A stretch of DNA of 64,000 nucleotides from Amycolatopsis sp. A133 (GTDB taxonomy: Bacteria > Actinomycetota > Actinomycetes > Mycobacteriales > Pseudonocardiaceae). The notes under the pieces are model-generated. The model did no database searches. It was not told where the DNA came from and saw only the letters and a program-made list of their open reading frames with translations. Shown one piece after another: positions 17,736 to 26,051 of this stretch. Every line of letters starts with the position of its first letter. The first letter of the stretch is position 1. Both the position numbers and the translations under genes were made by a program. The stretch spans positions 1 to 64,000 of the forward strand of contig NZ_JAVHJU010000076.1 of the NCBI RefSeq assembly GCF_031082405.1, in the 5' to 3' direction.

Positions 17736-18492
17736 CGGTTCCTTCGCCGGTGTCGGCGCGGCGATGGCGGCCCACCGCTACCGCGGTCGCCGCCGCGCCT
17801 GCGACCAGCACGGCGCCGGTCGTGGTGAGGGTGGCGCCGGTCGAGTTGTCACTCGACCCGCCCGCGCCCATGTCCGGCGCACCGGCCGGGACGTTGGGGG
17901 TGGCGACCAGGAACGGCGCGACAGCGGCCAGCACGGTGGCCTTGTCCGTCGGGGTCTCGGTGTTGCCTTTGAAGACCCCACCCTTGGCGGGCAGGCCGAG
18001 CAGGTTACCCACGATCGCCGCGTGCCGCGCTTCGACACCGAAAATGCCTGCGGCCGCCAGCAGGATGGTCTTGTCCTTGATGAACCCGGCCGCACCGAGG
18101 TAGGCGCCGACACCGACGTTCTCGAAGGTGTGACTCGTGGTCAGGAAGCTCGTACGGCTCTCGAACGCGGCCCCGAAGTTCACCATCGGCGCCTCGACCG
18201 GGGTCCCACCCAGCTTTTTGATCGTCGAAGTCAAGGTCGTGACGTGCGACTCCTCGTCGGACTGGATCTTCTTGAGATAGTCCGCCTCGGCCCCCGAAAG
18301 AGAAACGGCTTTGTTGCCCTGCACGTAGAAGGCCGATTCGAGGTACTCCAGCGTCAATGCGTAGTTGAGAACATCGAGGTCGCTCCCGAAGTCGCCGGCC
18401 TGCGCCGGCGCCCAGCGGTTGTTGAGCGCACCGAGCGCCAGCAGAGGCGACACCTCGGTGGCCTGCCCGTGGATCAGATCACGCCTGTTCAT
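17728..18492 (-). CDS. Exported ferritin-like domain protein with C-terminal membrane tail
   Basis: 254-aa protein of the ferritin-like_2 type. The head has a twin-arginine-like start (NRRDL) and hydrophobic run, then the four-helix domain (about residues 38-190) with the typical LDVLNYALTLEYLESAFY, DEESHVTTLTSTIKKLGG and GVEARHAAIVGNLLGL helices; E and H residues in YLESAFY, DEESH and VEARH could form a di-metal site. The C-terminus is a glycine/threonine linker, a hydrophobic helix (GAVLVAGAAATAVAVG) and a basic tail (RHRR), which resembles a wall-sorting signal, though no clear LPxTG-like motif is present. Its stop overlaps the sortase start. Confidence 0.82.
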   Translation of the reverse strand: MNRRDLIHGQATEVSPLLALGALNNRWAPAQAGDFGSDLDVLNYALTLEYLESAFYVQGNKAVSLSGAEADYLKKIQSDEESHVTTLTSTIKKLGGTPVEAPMVNFGAAFESRTSFLTTSHTFENVGVGAYLGAAGFIKDKTILLAAAGIFGVEARHAAIVGNLLGLPAKGGVFKGNTETPTDKATVLAAVAPFLVATPNVPAGAPDMGAGGSSDNSTGATLTTTGAVLVAGAAATAVAVGRHRRADTGEGTDA

Positions 18493-18518
18493 AAGTGCTT
18501 TCCTTCAGGAGTCGGGAG

Positions 18519-19175
18519 TCAGGAGAGGAACGGCTTGACGAGGGCGAGGACTTCATCCTTCGTCCGCTGCTTCTCGATGGGCGCGGGGAACGGCGCCCCA
18601 CCCATCAGCGAGGCCAGCACAGCCGCGTGCCGCGACTCCACACCGGCGATCGACGCCCCCGCCTTCAGCACATCGGCACTCTTGATCAGCCCGACCTGAC
18701 CGTGATAGGCCGTTACCCCGACTTCTTCGAACATCGACGCCGACTTGAGGAAACCCGCCTTGTCGGCGAACGTCTCGGCCGGGTACTTGATCCCCGGCTT
18801 GGCGACCGGAGTGCCGCCGAGCTGCTTGATCAGGGCCGTGACCGCCGTGACGTGCGCGCTCTCGTGGTCGGCGATCTCCGTGATCAGCTCGAGCTCACGC
18901 CCGCTGACGAGGTCCTTCGTCAGCCCCATGGCGTAGAAGTCCGACTCGAGGTACTCGAGCGTCAACGCGTAGTTGAGGATCTCGAGATCGCCCGCGTCGC
19001 CCGCGGCCGGTGCGGCGATCGCCGAGGCCACCCCCGCCCCCAGGCCGCCGGCGACCAGCGTCGCGCCGACCCCGACCAGACCCGCCATCCGCAGGAAGGC
19101 CCTGCGATCGCTCTCCTTGGCGATACCCAGCACCGGCTTACCGCCGAAAACCCTGTCGTTCTTGGACGATCGCAT
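18519..19175 (-). CDS. Exported (Tat) ferritin-like domain protein
   Basis: 218-aa paralogue of the next gene. A twin-arginine signal is visible (ESDRRAFLRMAGLVGVGATL, with RR at about 23-24), followed by the ferritin-like_2 domain: LEILNYALTLEYLESDFYAM, IADHESAHVTAVTALIKQ and GVESRHAAVLASLMGG. The putative metal ligands (YLESDFY, DHESAH, VESRH) are in the same places as in its neighbour. It lacks the C-terminal hydrophobic tail, ending KPFLS. First gene of a minus-strand operon (ferritin-like, ferritin-like, sortase; 26-base gap then an overlap). Physiological role unknown; a surface metal-binding or oxidative-stress role is plausible. Confidence 0.85.
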   Translation of the reverse strand: MRSSKNDRVFGGKPVLGIAKESDRRAFLRMAGLVGVGATLVAGGLGAGVASAIAAPAAGDAGDLEILNYALTLEYLESDFYAMGLTKDLVSGRELELITEIADHESAHVTAVTALIKQLGGTPVAKPGIKYPAETFADKAGFLKSASMFEEVGVTAYHGQVGLIKSADVLKAGASIAGVESRHAAVLASLMGGAPFPAPIEKQRTKDEVLALVKPFLS

Positions 19176-19572
19176 TCGACATCACGCTCTCTGCCGCCCT
19201 GCACGCGGCCGCGCCGGGCAGGCTCGTTGGTGAAGATCCAGCCGGATCACCCGGGAACCCGGTGTCCGTCGACGAACACGATTCGGAGGCACGCCCGTTC
19301 GGGCTCAAGCGGTGCGGATGTTCCCGACACGCCCTCGCCTCCGGCAGAACGGCGCGACCACCGCCTTGGCCTGCGGTGACGTCGGCGAATGAGCCGAAAT
19401 CCCGGGAAGCGACCGCGCACGGGAATCACTCTTATGGTCTAAGGGCCGCAGTTCCGCCGGACCAAGCTCGGCGCGGCAGTGCCTCGAACGCCCAGTGAAG
19501 AGGCAGCCCAGCCCCCGCTGCTGAACAGCTTGACATTTTTGTCGATCGGGCTACTGAGGCTGGAACGAGTCC
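19176..19572. promoter_or_regulatory. Divergent intergenic region between ferritin-like operon and ECF sigma gene
   Basis: About 400 bases with no supported gene separate two divergently transcribed units; both promoters must lie here. A relatively AT-rich patch is present close to the sigma gene (around 19525-19550). I could not define -35/-10 hexamers with confidence. Confidence 0.45.
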
Positions 19573-20238
19573 ATGGAAGAACTACTCGAGCGGGTGGCCG
19601 GCGGGGACCGGTCCGCTTTCGAGCTCTTGTACCGCGAGTTCTTCGGCTTGGTCTTCCACACCGTGTTCACGGTGGTGCAAGACCACGCGCAGTCCGAAGA
19701 AGTCGCTCAAGAAACCTTTCTCGAGCTCTGGTCGACGGCTGCGCGGTTCAACGGCGCCCAGGGCACCGCAGCGCGCTGGGTCACGATGATCGCACGCCGG
19801 AGGGCGGTCGACCGGGTGCGGGCGGCGCAAGCGGCGCGGGAGCGCGACACGTTGATCGCGCGTCAGGCGCTGATCCCGACGGACCCCGATCCCAGCGAGC
19901 TCGTGCTGGGCGGAGTCGAGGTCCGGCAGATCCGGGACGCACTGGCACAACTGACGCCGGAACAACGCGCTTTGCTGACGCAGGCCTACGTCGACGGCGT
20001 GCACTACAGAGAGATCGCCGCGTCACTGGGGATCCCGCTCAACACCGTGAAGTCGAGGGTACGGCTGGCCGCGACCAAACTCCGGGGCCTGATCAGCAGT
20101 GAACGTCGTCGACCCGAGATGCCTGCGAAGGTCCGGAACGCCATTGCCACTGCGGTCCGGGCAGGCCCCGTGGGAGCCGCGGCGGCGGCCCGGCCCGGCC
20201 GGCCACCACCCGCCGCCCGGACCGGGTGCGCGGGCTGA
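19573..20238 (+). CDS. ECF sigma factor (SigK-like group), anti-sigma partner not found
   Basis: 221-aa ECF sigma factor. Region 2: SEEVAQETFLELWSTAARFN and MIARRRAVDRVRAAQAAR; region 4: LTPEQRALLTQAYVDGVHY and REIAASLGIPLNTVKSRVRL. The natural end is probably near LRGLISSERR; the last 30 residues are proline/alanine-rich and overlap a hydrolase scrap, so the original stop may have been lost. It resembles the SigK at 6168 in both regions, but no RskA-type gene follows. Divergent transcription from the ferritin-like/sortase operon suggests that operon as a target. Confidence 0.8.
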   Translation: MEELLERVAGGDRSAFELLYREFFGLVFHTVFTVVQDHAQSEEVAQETFLELWSTAARFNGAQGTAARWVTMIARRRAVDRVRAAQAARERDTLIARQALIPTDPDPSELVLGGVEVRQIRDALAQLTPEQRALLTQAYVDGVHYREIAASLGIPLNTVKSRVRLAATKLRGLISSERRRPEMPAKVRNAIATAVRAGPVGAAAAARPGRPPPAARTGCAG

Positions 20239-20300
20239 TCATGCTCGGCTCGCCGGTGGTGGACCCGCTGGCGCGGTGCGGGGCCGGCGAGGTGCTCGCG
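20190..20300 (+). pseudogene. Alpha/beta hydrolase scrap
   Basis: In a frame different from the sigma gene, RRPDRVRGLIMLGSPVVDPL is readable; the motif DRVRGLITLGSP is typical of actinomycete alpha/beta hydrolases just after the nucleophile elbow. Nothing else of the protein is found. It overlaps the likely spurious tail of the sigma factor. Confidence 0.4.
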
Positions 20301-20495
20301 TCACCGAAACGGCCGTGGGTTCGCCGACCGGTGAACCTCCTCGAGCGCCGCTCACGAGTGGAGGTGCGGGGAAGCCGATCTCCGGCTCGAACACCGCTAC
20401 GAATCCCCCGGCACGGGAACGGGGTTTCACCCGGCCGAGTGAGAGGTATCAAGGGGTGGGCACTGCTGTGACCACGTTCTCCGCACGCGGAAAGG

Positions 20496-20915
20496 ATGCA
20501 AGCCGAGGACCGACCGATCAGGTCCGGCCCGGTGAACGCCGGCCCCACCGACCAGTACGTCGAACCTGAGGGCGACGTGCGAGTGCGCCTGCACGAAGCC
20601 GGAGATCTACCCGGTTTGCTCGTGCTGGCCGTCGCCGGTGCGGTCGATTTGCTCACCTCGGGGCAGGTGGCCGACGCCGTCACCGCCGCACTCACGCGGC
20701 GCCCCCAGGTGCTCGTGGTCGACTTGAGCGAGGTCTCGTTCCTCGACTCCACCGGCCTGTCAGTCCTCGCCCAAGCCCACGCCGCCGGCCCAGCCACCGC
20801 ACTGCGGGTCGTCGCCCCTGAGGACGGCATGCCCCGGCGCGCGATCACGTTGACCGGGATGAACTCGCTGCTGCAGGTGTTTCCCACCCGCGCCGCCGCG
20901 CTCGCTGTGGATTGA
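20496..20915 (+). CDS. STAS-domain anti-sigma factor antagonist
   Basis: 139-aa protein with one STAS domain (about residues 30-125). The core LLVLAVAGAVDLLTSGQVAD and the phosphorylation-loop motif VVDLSEVSFLDSTGLSVLAQ are canonical; the serine in DSTGLS is the residue that the partner kinase phosphorylates in RsbV/SpoIIAA-type proteins. It is followed after 4 bases by an RsbW-like ATPase gene, the standard partner-switch pair. The start at 20496 is the first ATG with a reasonable leader. Confidence 0.85.
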   Translation: MQAEDRPIRSGPVNAGPTDQYVEPEGDVRVRLHEAGDLPGLLVLAVAGAVDLLTSGQVADAVTAALTRRPQVLVVDLSEVSFLDSTGLSVLAQAHAAGPATALRVVAPEDGMPRRAITLTGMNSLLQVFPTRAAALAVD

Positions 20916-20919
20916 CGCG

Positions 20920-21354
20920 ATGCCCCGTACCACCGACGACCCCGGCGACGAAGACCGTGTCGCAGCCGTACCCGGCCTGCAGTGCCGGGCCGTGCCCGCC
21001 GACCCCGGACAGTTGAGCGCCCTGCGCGAAGACCTGGCCGCGTGGGCGGCTCGGACAAGCCTGCCGCCCCCGCGGGCGCAGGATCTGCTGCTGGCGGCAT
21101 ACGAAGCCATGGCCAACGTCATCGTCCACGCCTACCCCGGCCACGCCGGCACCCTCACCCAGCACGCGGACAACCACGCTGATGCCGTGACCGTGACCGT
21201 CACCGACCACGGCCAATGGCGTCCCGCTCCACGCCCCGGCCTCTTGGGTGGCGGCCGGGGCCTGCCGCTCATCCACGCCCTGGCCGACCACGCCGCCATC
21301 GAGACCAGCGCCGCCGGCACCACCGTCACGATGACCTGGACCCACGACCGGTAG
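20920..21354 (+). CDS. RsbW-like anti-sigma serine kinase (HATPase_c_2)
   Basis: 144-aa GHKL-type ATP-binding protein. The N box is readable as LLLAAYEAMANVIVHAYPG (about residues 55-72), the G1 box as VTVTDHGQW and the G2 box as LLGGGRGLPLIHALAD. These are the ATP-lid elements of RsbW/SpoIIAB kinases, which bind a sigma factor or phosphorylate the STAS partner encoded directly upstream. No sigma-B/F gene follows, so the sigma target is elsewhere or the pair serves another output. Confidence 0.85.
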   Translation: MPRTTDDPGDEDRVAAVPGLQCRAVPADPGQLSALREDLAAWAARTSLPPPRAQDLLLAAYEAMANVIVHAYPGHAGTLTQHADNHADAVTVTVTDHGQWRPAPRPGLLGGGRGLPLIHALADHAAIETSAAGTTVTMTWTHDR

Positions 21355-21699
21355 GGACGGCACCTGAGGTCGGTCCTCACTGCTCAACGAGACCTTGAGC
21401 GGTCCAGCTCTTCCCAGCCGATGACCGCGACACGGTCATCGGCGCGCCGCAACGCGGCCACCGCACCCGTCCCCGCCATTGCTGCCGCCACGACGGGAGG
21501 GCACACAGGCCCGCGGCTGCGGCCGGCGACCAACCTCCGGTGACGGCGAGCAGCCACGGAACGGCCGAGAACCAGGTGACAGGCGCCTGTCGACCCCGAC
21601 CGCCTGCAACTCGGCGGCGAACGCGTCCCGCAACCTCGACCTCCCTCGCGATCGAGCCACGTCGCTGGTCGGCGGGCAAGCTACGGCACTGCGCCCGGG
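21355..21699. other. Gene-free stretch
   Basis: No frame on either strand carries a recognisable product. Confidence 0.35.
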
Positions 21700-21862
21700 T
21701 CATGTTCCCCATGGCCCGCCGAATTCAGCCGGGGAAAGATCCGAGTGCAGTCGCCGGGGGTACCGGCCGCCGGCGTTGGTCTCGATCGTGACGCCGTCGC
21801 AGCCCAGCTCGCCGACCGCGTACGCCAGCTCGGCGAGCGCACCGTCGACGTCCGGCAGCGAA
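21700..21862 (-). pseudogene. Amidohydrolase-family scrap
   Basis: About 52 codons read LPDVDGALAELAYAVGELG then DGVTIETNAGGRY, which matches the segment of amidohydrolase-2 (6-methylsalicylate decarboxylase-like) enzymes just after the N-terminal metal motif. The rest of the enzyme is missing on both sides. Confidence 0.45.
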
Positions 21863-22294
21863 CTGCCCGAACCGGTCCGGGTGCACCCGACGTCCGGACG
21901 CGCAGGCGTCACATCGACCGAGGCGAAGGTGCTGGTCAGAACCGCTTGAAAATTCGCGGAAATCATGTGTTTGTGGTGATTTCCGCGGGGCATCCGCCCT
22001 ACCAAGAGCCACCCACGGCTCTGACCGCACCCAGGACCCCGGTGACCCACGTCCGGTTTCATGTCACCGGAGAGGTCCGCGTGACTTCTCATGATCACCC
22101 GAGGAACGGCGACGACGGTCCGACGTCGAACGCGGTCTTCCGGGATCGCCCGACGCAGCGGTGACCACGACCGGACCGCGCCGGCGAAGAACGAACCGTC
22201 AAAGCAGGGCGAACGAGCACCCAGGGCCCCGGCCCAGCACGCCCGGCTTCCTGTGTGCGCGCTCGAAGCGCTTGATCCCGAACGGAAGGAAAAC
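21863..22294. other. Gene-free stretch upstream of the Asp23 cluster
   Basis: No coding frame supported. The last 30 bases hold a purine-rich ribosome site (GGAAGGAAAAC) for the next gene; the promoter of the Asp23 cluster is probably in this interval. Confidence 0.4.
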
Positions 22295-22864
22295 ATGTCC
22301 TCAACCAACACTGTTGTCCGAGCCATGCACGACGTCGGCCTGGCCGCTTGGTTCGGCGGGTCGCTCGCCGGAGCGGTCGCCGTCAACGGCGCCGCTGCCG
22401 ACCTTCCCGACGCCAAGATGCGCCTGAAAGTCGCCAATGCCGGCTGGGCGCGCTGGACACCGGTGAACGCCGCCGCCATCGGCGCCCACCTCGTCGGAGG
22501 CGCCGCTCTGCTGCGGGCGAACCGCAGCCGGGTCGCCGGACAGCGCGGAGTGGCCGCCCAGACCGTCGCCAAGCTCACCCTGACCGGAGCCGCTCTGCTC
22601 GTCACCGCCTACAGCCGGGCGCTGGGCAAGAAACTCGAGGGCGCCGAGGGGACGGCGGTCGAAGGCGGCACCACGCCCGCGGAGTCCACCCCGCCGGAAA
22701 TCGCGCACACCCAGCGGCAGCTGGACGCCTGCCAGTGGCTGATCCCGGCCTTGACCGGCGGCGTTTCGGTGCTCACGGCGCTGGCCGGTGAGCAGCAGCG
22801 CCCCGGCCGGCAACTGGCCGGAGCGATCGCCAAGCCGGCGCGGTGGCTCCGTACCGCGGCGTGA
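22295..22864 (+). CDS. Membrane protein of the Asp23/AmaP cluster
   Basis: 189-aa protein with four hydrophobic segments (around residues 11-33, 54-75, 91-112 and 148-166; for example VGLAAWFGGSLAGAVAVNG and TVAKLTLTGAALLVTAYS). It starts after a strong GGAAGGAAA ribosome site. Family not named by me. Position as first gene before the Asp23 gene, on the same strand, suggests it belongs to this envelope-stress unit; a conserved-looking central stretch is AGWARWTPVNAAAIGAHL. Confidence 0.68.
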   Translation: MSSTNTVVRAMHDVGLAAWFGGSLAGAVAVNGAAADLPDAKMRLKVANAGWARWTPVNAAAIGAHLVGGAALLRANRSRVAGQRGVAAQTVAKLTLTGAALLVTAYSRALGKKLEGAEGTAVEGGTTPAESTPPEIAHTQRQLDACQWLIPALTGGVSVLTALAGEQQRPGRQLAGAIAKPARWLRTAA

Positions 22865-22953
22865 CGAAACCGCGGCCGGCGGGTCCTGACGACCGCCGAC
22901 GCACCATGCCACCCCGATCTTTCCGCACCGGACCGGACCCTTCAGGAGAAATC

Positions 22954-23421
22954 ATGACGACCCCCACCATCACGACCCCCACCCGCTCCGTCGAGATCGA
23001 GAAAGCCACCGCCGGCAAGCTGGCCTCGGCGCAGGGCACCACCACCATCGCCGACACCGTCGTGGCGAAGGTCGCCGGCCTGGCCACCCGCGAGGTCTCC
23101 GGGGTGTACGCCCTCGGTGGCGGCGCGGCTCGCGCGTTCGGCGCGATCCGCGAGCGCATCGCCGGCGCGTCCGCCTCGGTCTCGCAGGGCGTCTCCGTCG
23201 AAGTCGGCGAAAGCCAGGCCGCCGTCGACCTGCAGATTCTCGTCGAGTACGGCGTATCCATCGTCGACCTCTCCCGTTCGATCCGCAGCAACGTCATCTC
23301 GGCCATCGAGGCGACCACGGGGCTGGACGTCGTCGAAGTGAACATCAACGTCTCCGACGTGCACATCCCCGGGCAGGACGAGGACGACGACACCCCGCCC
23401 GACATCGGTCGCGTTGAGTGA
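22954..23421 (+). CDS. Asp23/Gls24 family envelope stress protein
   Basis: 155-aa Asp23 (alkaline-shock) family protein. The conserved core is present: GTTTIADTVVAKVAGLATRE, VSGVYALGGG, then VSVEVGESQAAVDLQILVEY and the closing VNISVSDV-like VEVNINVSDVHIPGQ. Asp23 is a cytosolic protein attached to the membrane by AmaP, encoded four genes downstream. The start at 22954 follows CAGGAGAAATC. The acidic tail (DEDDDTPPD) is unusual in being so strongly charged. Its stop overlaps the beginning of the next, broken small gene. Confidence 0.88.
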   Translation: MTTPTITTPTRSVEIEKATAGKLASAQGTTTIADTVVAKVAGLATREVSGVYALGGGAARAFGAIRERIAGASASVSQGVSVEVGESQAAVDLQILVEYGVSIVDLSRSIRSNVISAIEATTGLDVVEVNINVSDVHIPGQDEDDDTPPDIGRVE

Positions 23422-23640
23422 CCCCGGGCGTCGAGATCGACGCCGACCGCATCGCCGCCGCCGTGACGGCCCTCCCGCACTGGCGGGCCTCCACAGCGGT
23501 CGGTTCGGCGAGAGATCGCCACTCTGCTGCCGGGCCGTTCGGATCGGCGACATGGCACCCCCTGCTGCGATCGTGGTGACCGTCGCCCCGAGCACCAGTT
23601 CCCCGCTCCCCCTCGGCGGGCCGTTCACCGCAAGGAGAAA
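23418..23640 (+). pseudogene. Small Asp23-cluster protein, frameshifted
   Basis: Starts GTG overlapping the Asp23 stop and reads VTPGVEIDADRIAAAVTALP, then in another frame LAGLHSGRFGE, in a third IATLLPGR, then VRIGD. In streptomycete Asp23 clusters a small protein with the order RIAAAVxALPGVxxLHSGRFGExATLLPGRRVxGVRIGD is found here, so three frame changes in 100 bases have broken it. The usual VEVHVV strand afterwards is not recognisable. Confidence 0.6.
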
Positions 23641-23643
23641 CCC

Positions 23644-23820
23644 ATGACCCACACCCAGCTGGGCCTGCTCACCGGCCTCGCGCTCGGCTTCGCCGCCGCG
23701 ATCGGTGGCCTCGGCGTCTTCCTGGTCGTGCTGGTCCTCGGCGCACTGGGCCTGCTGGCCGGGCGCGTGCTCGACGGCAAGCTCGACCTGTCCCAGCTCA
23801 GCGGCCGCGACCGGGGCTGA
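23644..23820 (+). CDS. Small membrane protein (DUF2273-like) of the Asp23 cluster
   Basis: 58-aa protein: short polar head (MTHTQLG), a glycine/leucine-rich membrane hairpin (FAAAIGGLGVFLVVLVLGAL) and an acidic-basic tail (DGKLDLSQLSGRDRG). AAGGAGAAA precedes the ATG by 3 bases. DUF2273-type hairpin proteins sit between Asp23 and AmaP genes in Firmicutes and actinomycetes and probably help to place Asp23 at the membrane. Confidence 0.75.
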   Translation: MTHTQLGLLTGLALGFAAAIGGLGVFLVVLVLGALGLLAGRVLDGKLDLSQLSGRDRG

Positions 23821-23826
23821 TCCGCG

Positions 23827-24204
23827 ATGACGACCACCTTGCCGAAACCGGAAGAGCGCGGCCGGCTCACCATCTCCGACACCACCGTCGAACGGATCGC
23901 GGCTCACGCCGTGACCGAGGTCGAAGGCGTCGGTGGCACCGCGAGCCGCGTACTCGGCGTCGCCGTCGGCGGCGAAGGTCCGGACAAGAGAGCCGCGGTC
24001 ACCGCGAGAGTCAGCGGCGACACGGCCACCCTCGATGTCCGGCTGTCCGTGGCTTATCCTGCCTCGGTCGGCGAGACCACCGCTGAGGCGCGCCGGCATC
24101 TGCTGCGCCGGGTCGGCGAGTCCACCGGGCTCATCGTGTCCCGAGTGGACATCGTCGTCACCGCACTGCACTCCGGGAGCGCCGGCACGAGGAGGGTGCG
24201 ATGA
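23827..24204 (+). CDS. Second Asp23/Gls24 family protein
   Basis: 125-aa Asp23-family protein: GRLTISDTTVERIAAHAVTE, VEGVGGTASRVLGV, then DVRLSVAYPASVGE and RVDIVVTALH. Shorter than the first copy and ending in a basic tail (SAGTRRVR). Starts six bases after the previous stop and overlaps the next gene by four bases (ATGA), showing one operon. Confidence 0.85.
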   Translation: MTTTLPKPEERGRLTISDTTVERIAAHAVTEVEGVGGTASRVLGVAVGGEGPDKRAAVTARVSGDTATLDVRLSVAYPASVGETTAEARRHLLRRVGESTGLIVSRVDIVVTALHSGSAGTRRVR

Positions 24205-24728
24205 AGCGCCGGACCCGCCGCAGCACTCCCGCGACCCTGACCGCGGTCGTCCTGCTCGCCGCGTGCGTCGTGGTCGCCGTCGTGGCCATCCAGATGATCG
24301 TCGCCACGACGCCCTGGTTCAGCTATCAGTCCGCCGCCCGTACTTTGCACGACACCCATTGGAACGATTCGGTTCCCGCCGTCGCGGGCGGGGTATCCGC
24401 GTTGCTGGGCGTGATCCTGCTGCTGGCGGCATTGCTGCCGGGCAAGCTCACCGTGCTCCCGCTGGAGGGCGAAGTGGACTCCGGCGCTTCGCGACGCAGC
24501 TACCGCTCAACCCTGCGCAGTGCAGCGTCCACTGTGGATGGTGTGTCGCGGGTGAGGGTGCGGCTGAAGCGTCGCAGTGTCTCCGCCGAGGTGACCACGG
24601 GGCGCACGAGCACAGACGGACTCGCCGACGCCGTCCGCCGGGCACTCGAACGGCGACTCGACCAGCTCTCCCCCGTCGCCCGTCCGAGCGTCAAGGTCAG
24701 CGTCCACTCCGCCAGGAGCACGTCATGA
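24201..24728 (+). CDS. DUF6286-like membrane protein of the Asp23 cluster
   Basis: 175-aa protein with a basic head (KRRTRRSTPATL), two membrane helices (LTAVVLLAACVVVAVVAIQM and GGVSALLGVILLLAALLPG) and a cytosolic alpha/beta domain with RSTLRSAASTVDGVSRVRVR and SVSAEV, an Asp23-like strand-helix pattern. The family assignment (DUF6286) is from memory of actinomycete Asp23 clusters. Both ends overlap neighbours by four bases. Confidence 0.75.
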   Translation: MKRRTRRSTPATLTAVVLLAACVVVAVVAIQMIVATTPWFSYQSAARTLHDTHWNDSVPAVAGGVSALLGVILLLAALLPGKLTVLPLEGEVDSGASRRSYRSTLRSAASTVDGVSRVRVRLKRRSVSAEVTTGRTSTDGLADAVRRALERRLDQLSPVARPSVKVSVHSARSTS

Positions 24729-25291
24729 CCAGCCGTCCCGCCGGCCTCAACCGAGCCTTGCTGGCGCTCGTCGGAGCGGTACTGCTCGCGGCCGGTGCTT
24801 TCGCCGTATTGGCGCACTTCGGTACGCTCCCGGCGCCCGAACCGGGTTCCGCGATCGTGCCCGGCACCGCGAACCCGCCGACCTGGGCCTTGTACATCGT
24901 CGTCGCGATCGCCGTCGTCTTGGGCGTGTCGCTGGTGCGCTGGCTCCTCGCGCAACTGGTCCGCAAGCCCAAAACCCACTTGTGGCACTGGGAATCGGAC
25001 TCGGAGCCCGGACGCACCGAACTGGCGGCGAGCACCGCGGCCCAACCGTTCGTCGACGAGGTGAGAACCTACCCCGGCGTCCACGCCGCCCATGCCACTC
25101 TCGCCGGAACGCACGCCGCCCCGGCCATGGCCATGGTCGTCACCGCCGAGCACGACGGCGACCTCACGACGATCCGCCACCGGCTCGGCACCGAGGGAAT
25201 CCCGAGGTTGCGCCAGGCTCTCGATCTCGACGCTCTGCCGGTGACCGTCGAATTCCGTTTCTCCGTGAAGAACGGCCCCCGCACTCATTGA
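24725..25291 (+). CDS. amaP: AmaP-like alkaline shock response membrane anchor protein
   Basis: 188-aa protein with two membrane helices (LLALVGAVLLAAGAFAVLAH and LYIVVAIAVVLGVSLVRWLL) around a short extracytoplasmic loop, followed by a soluble domain ending VEFRFSVKNG. The topology and last position in the operon match AmaP, the membrane anchor of Asp23. Start ATG overlaps the upstream stop. The actinomycete version is diverged from the staphylococcal one, so the symbol rests on context and topology. Confidence 0.72.
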   Translation: MTSRPAGLNRALLALVGAVLLAAGAFAVLAHFGTLPAPEPGSAIVPGTANPPTWALYIVVAIAVVLGVSLVRWLLAQLVRKPKTHLWHWESDSEPGRTELAASTAAQPFVDEVRTYPGVHAAHATLAGTHAAPAMAMVVTAEHDGDLTTIRHRLGTEGIPRLRQALDLDALPVTVEFRFSVKNGPRTH

Positions 25292-25442
25292 GCCGGGTCG
25301 GCAGCCGGCACCGGTCGATCTCGTCGACGCGGCGAGCTACCTTGGCGCTGCGCGGTGATGCGCAAACCACCCTTGAACGCTTCGGTCTGGCCCAGTCCCC
25401 GCCGCCGCCCAGCGTCCGTCTCGACGCCGGCCAGGAGGCCCC

Positions 25443-25622
25443 GTGCCGAACCGAGTGATCATCAGCCGTGACACCGAACCGATCCCGTGCGAGTCGTGCG
25501 GTCTCCGAACGCTGTACGTCGCCCGTTTGGTGACGAGCGACGGCGTGACGATCGGCCGGGCAATGGTGTGCACCGCTTGCCGTCGCCACCGCGCCGAGGC
25601 AGCGGCCACCGCGGCGCGGTAG
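25443..25622 (+). CDS. Small zinc-ribbon protein
   Basis: 59-aa protein with a GTG start placed 5 bases after AGGAGG. Two CxxC pairs (PCESCG at about 17-20 and CTACRRH at about 43-46) are spaced by 22 residues with a beta-hairpin between (LYVARLVTSDGVTIGRAMV), the layout of a single zinc ribbon. The basic/alanine tail (RRHRAEAAATAAR) is short. No enzyme domain. It follows the Asp23 operon by 150 bases and may be co-transcribed. Function unknown. Confidence 0.65.
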   Translation: MPNRVIISRDTEPIPCESCGLRTLYVARLVTSDGVTIGRAMVCTACRRHRAEAAATAAR

Positions 25623-26051
25623 TGATCCTCGCTCGGGCATGGCCTTCGACCGGTTACCGCAACCGCCGAGGTCCACGCTTCTCCGAGCACACCTCAGGCC
25701 CGCGTCATCCAGTCTTCCGCCTTCGCACCGCACGCCCCACGCCGTCGCCAGTTCCTCGAGCAGCAGCCGTCCCCACGCAACGCCGGCGCCGGCCCGACCG
25801 CGCGTGAGGTGCACTTGTGCCGTTTCGACATGCCGGCCGCCGCGCACATCGAGGTGATCCGACCTCCGCGCGGAACGCCGGGCCGAACACCGGTGGGAGA
25901 CACGCGAGACGGCCTCGGTCCGGGCCGGCCTCGCGGCAGAATCATGGTTGCCGCCGGTACAGCGGCAACGCGGTGTCATCCGGCAGGAACGTCTCAGAGC
26001 TGGATCGCGAGCAGGGCATGGGCAACGGTGCAGCGGTCGTTGCCGCCCAGC
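25623..26051. other. Gene-free stretch between convergent units
   Basis: About 430 bases between plus-strand and minus-strand genes; I see no frame with a plausible product. Confidence 0.4.
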
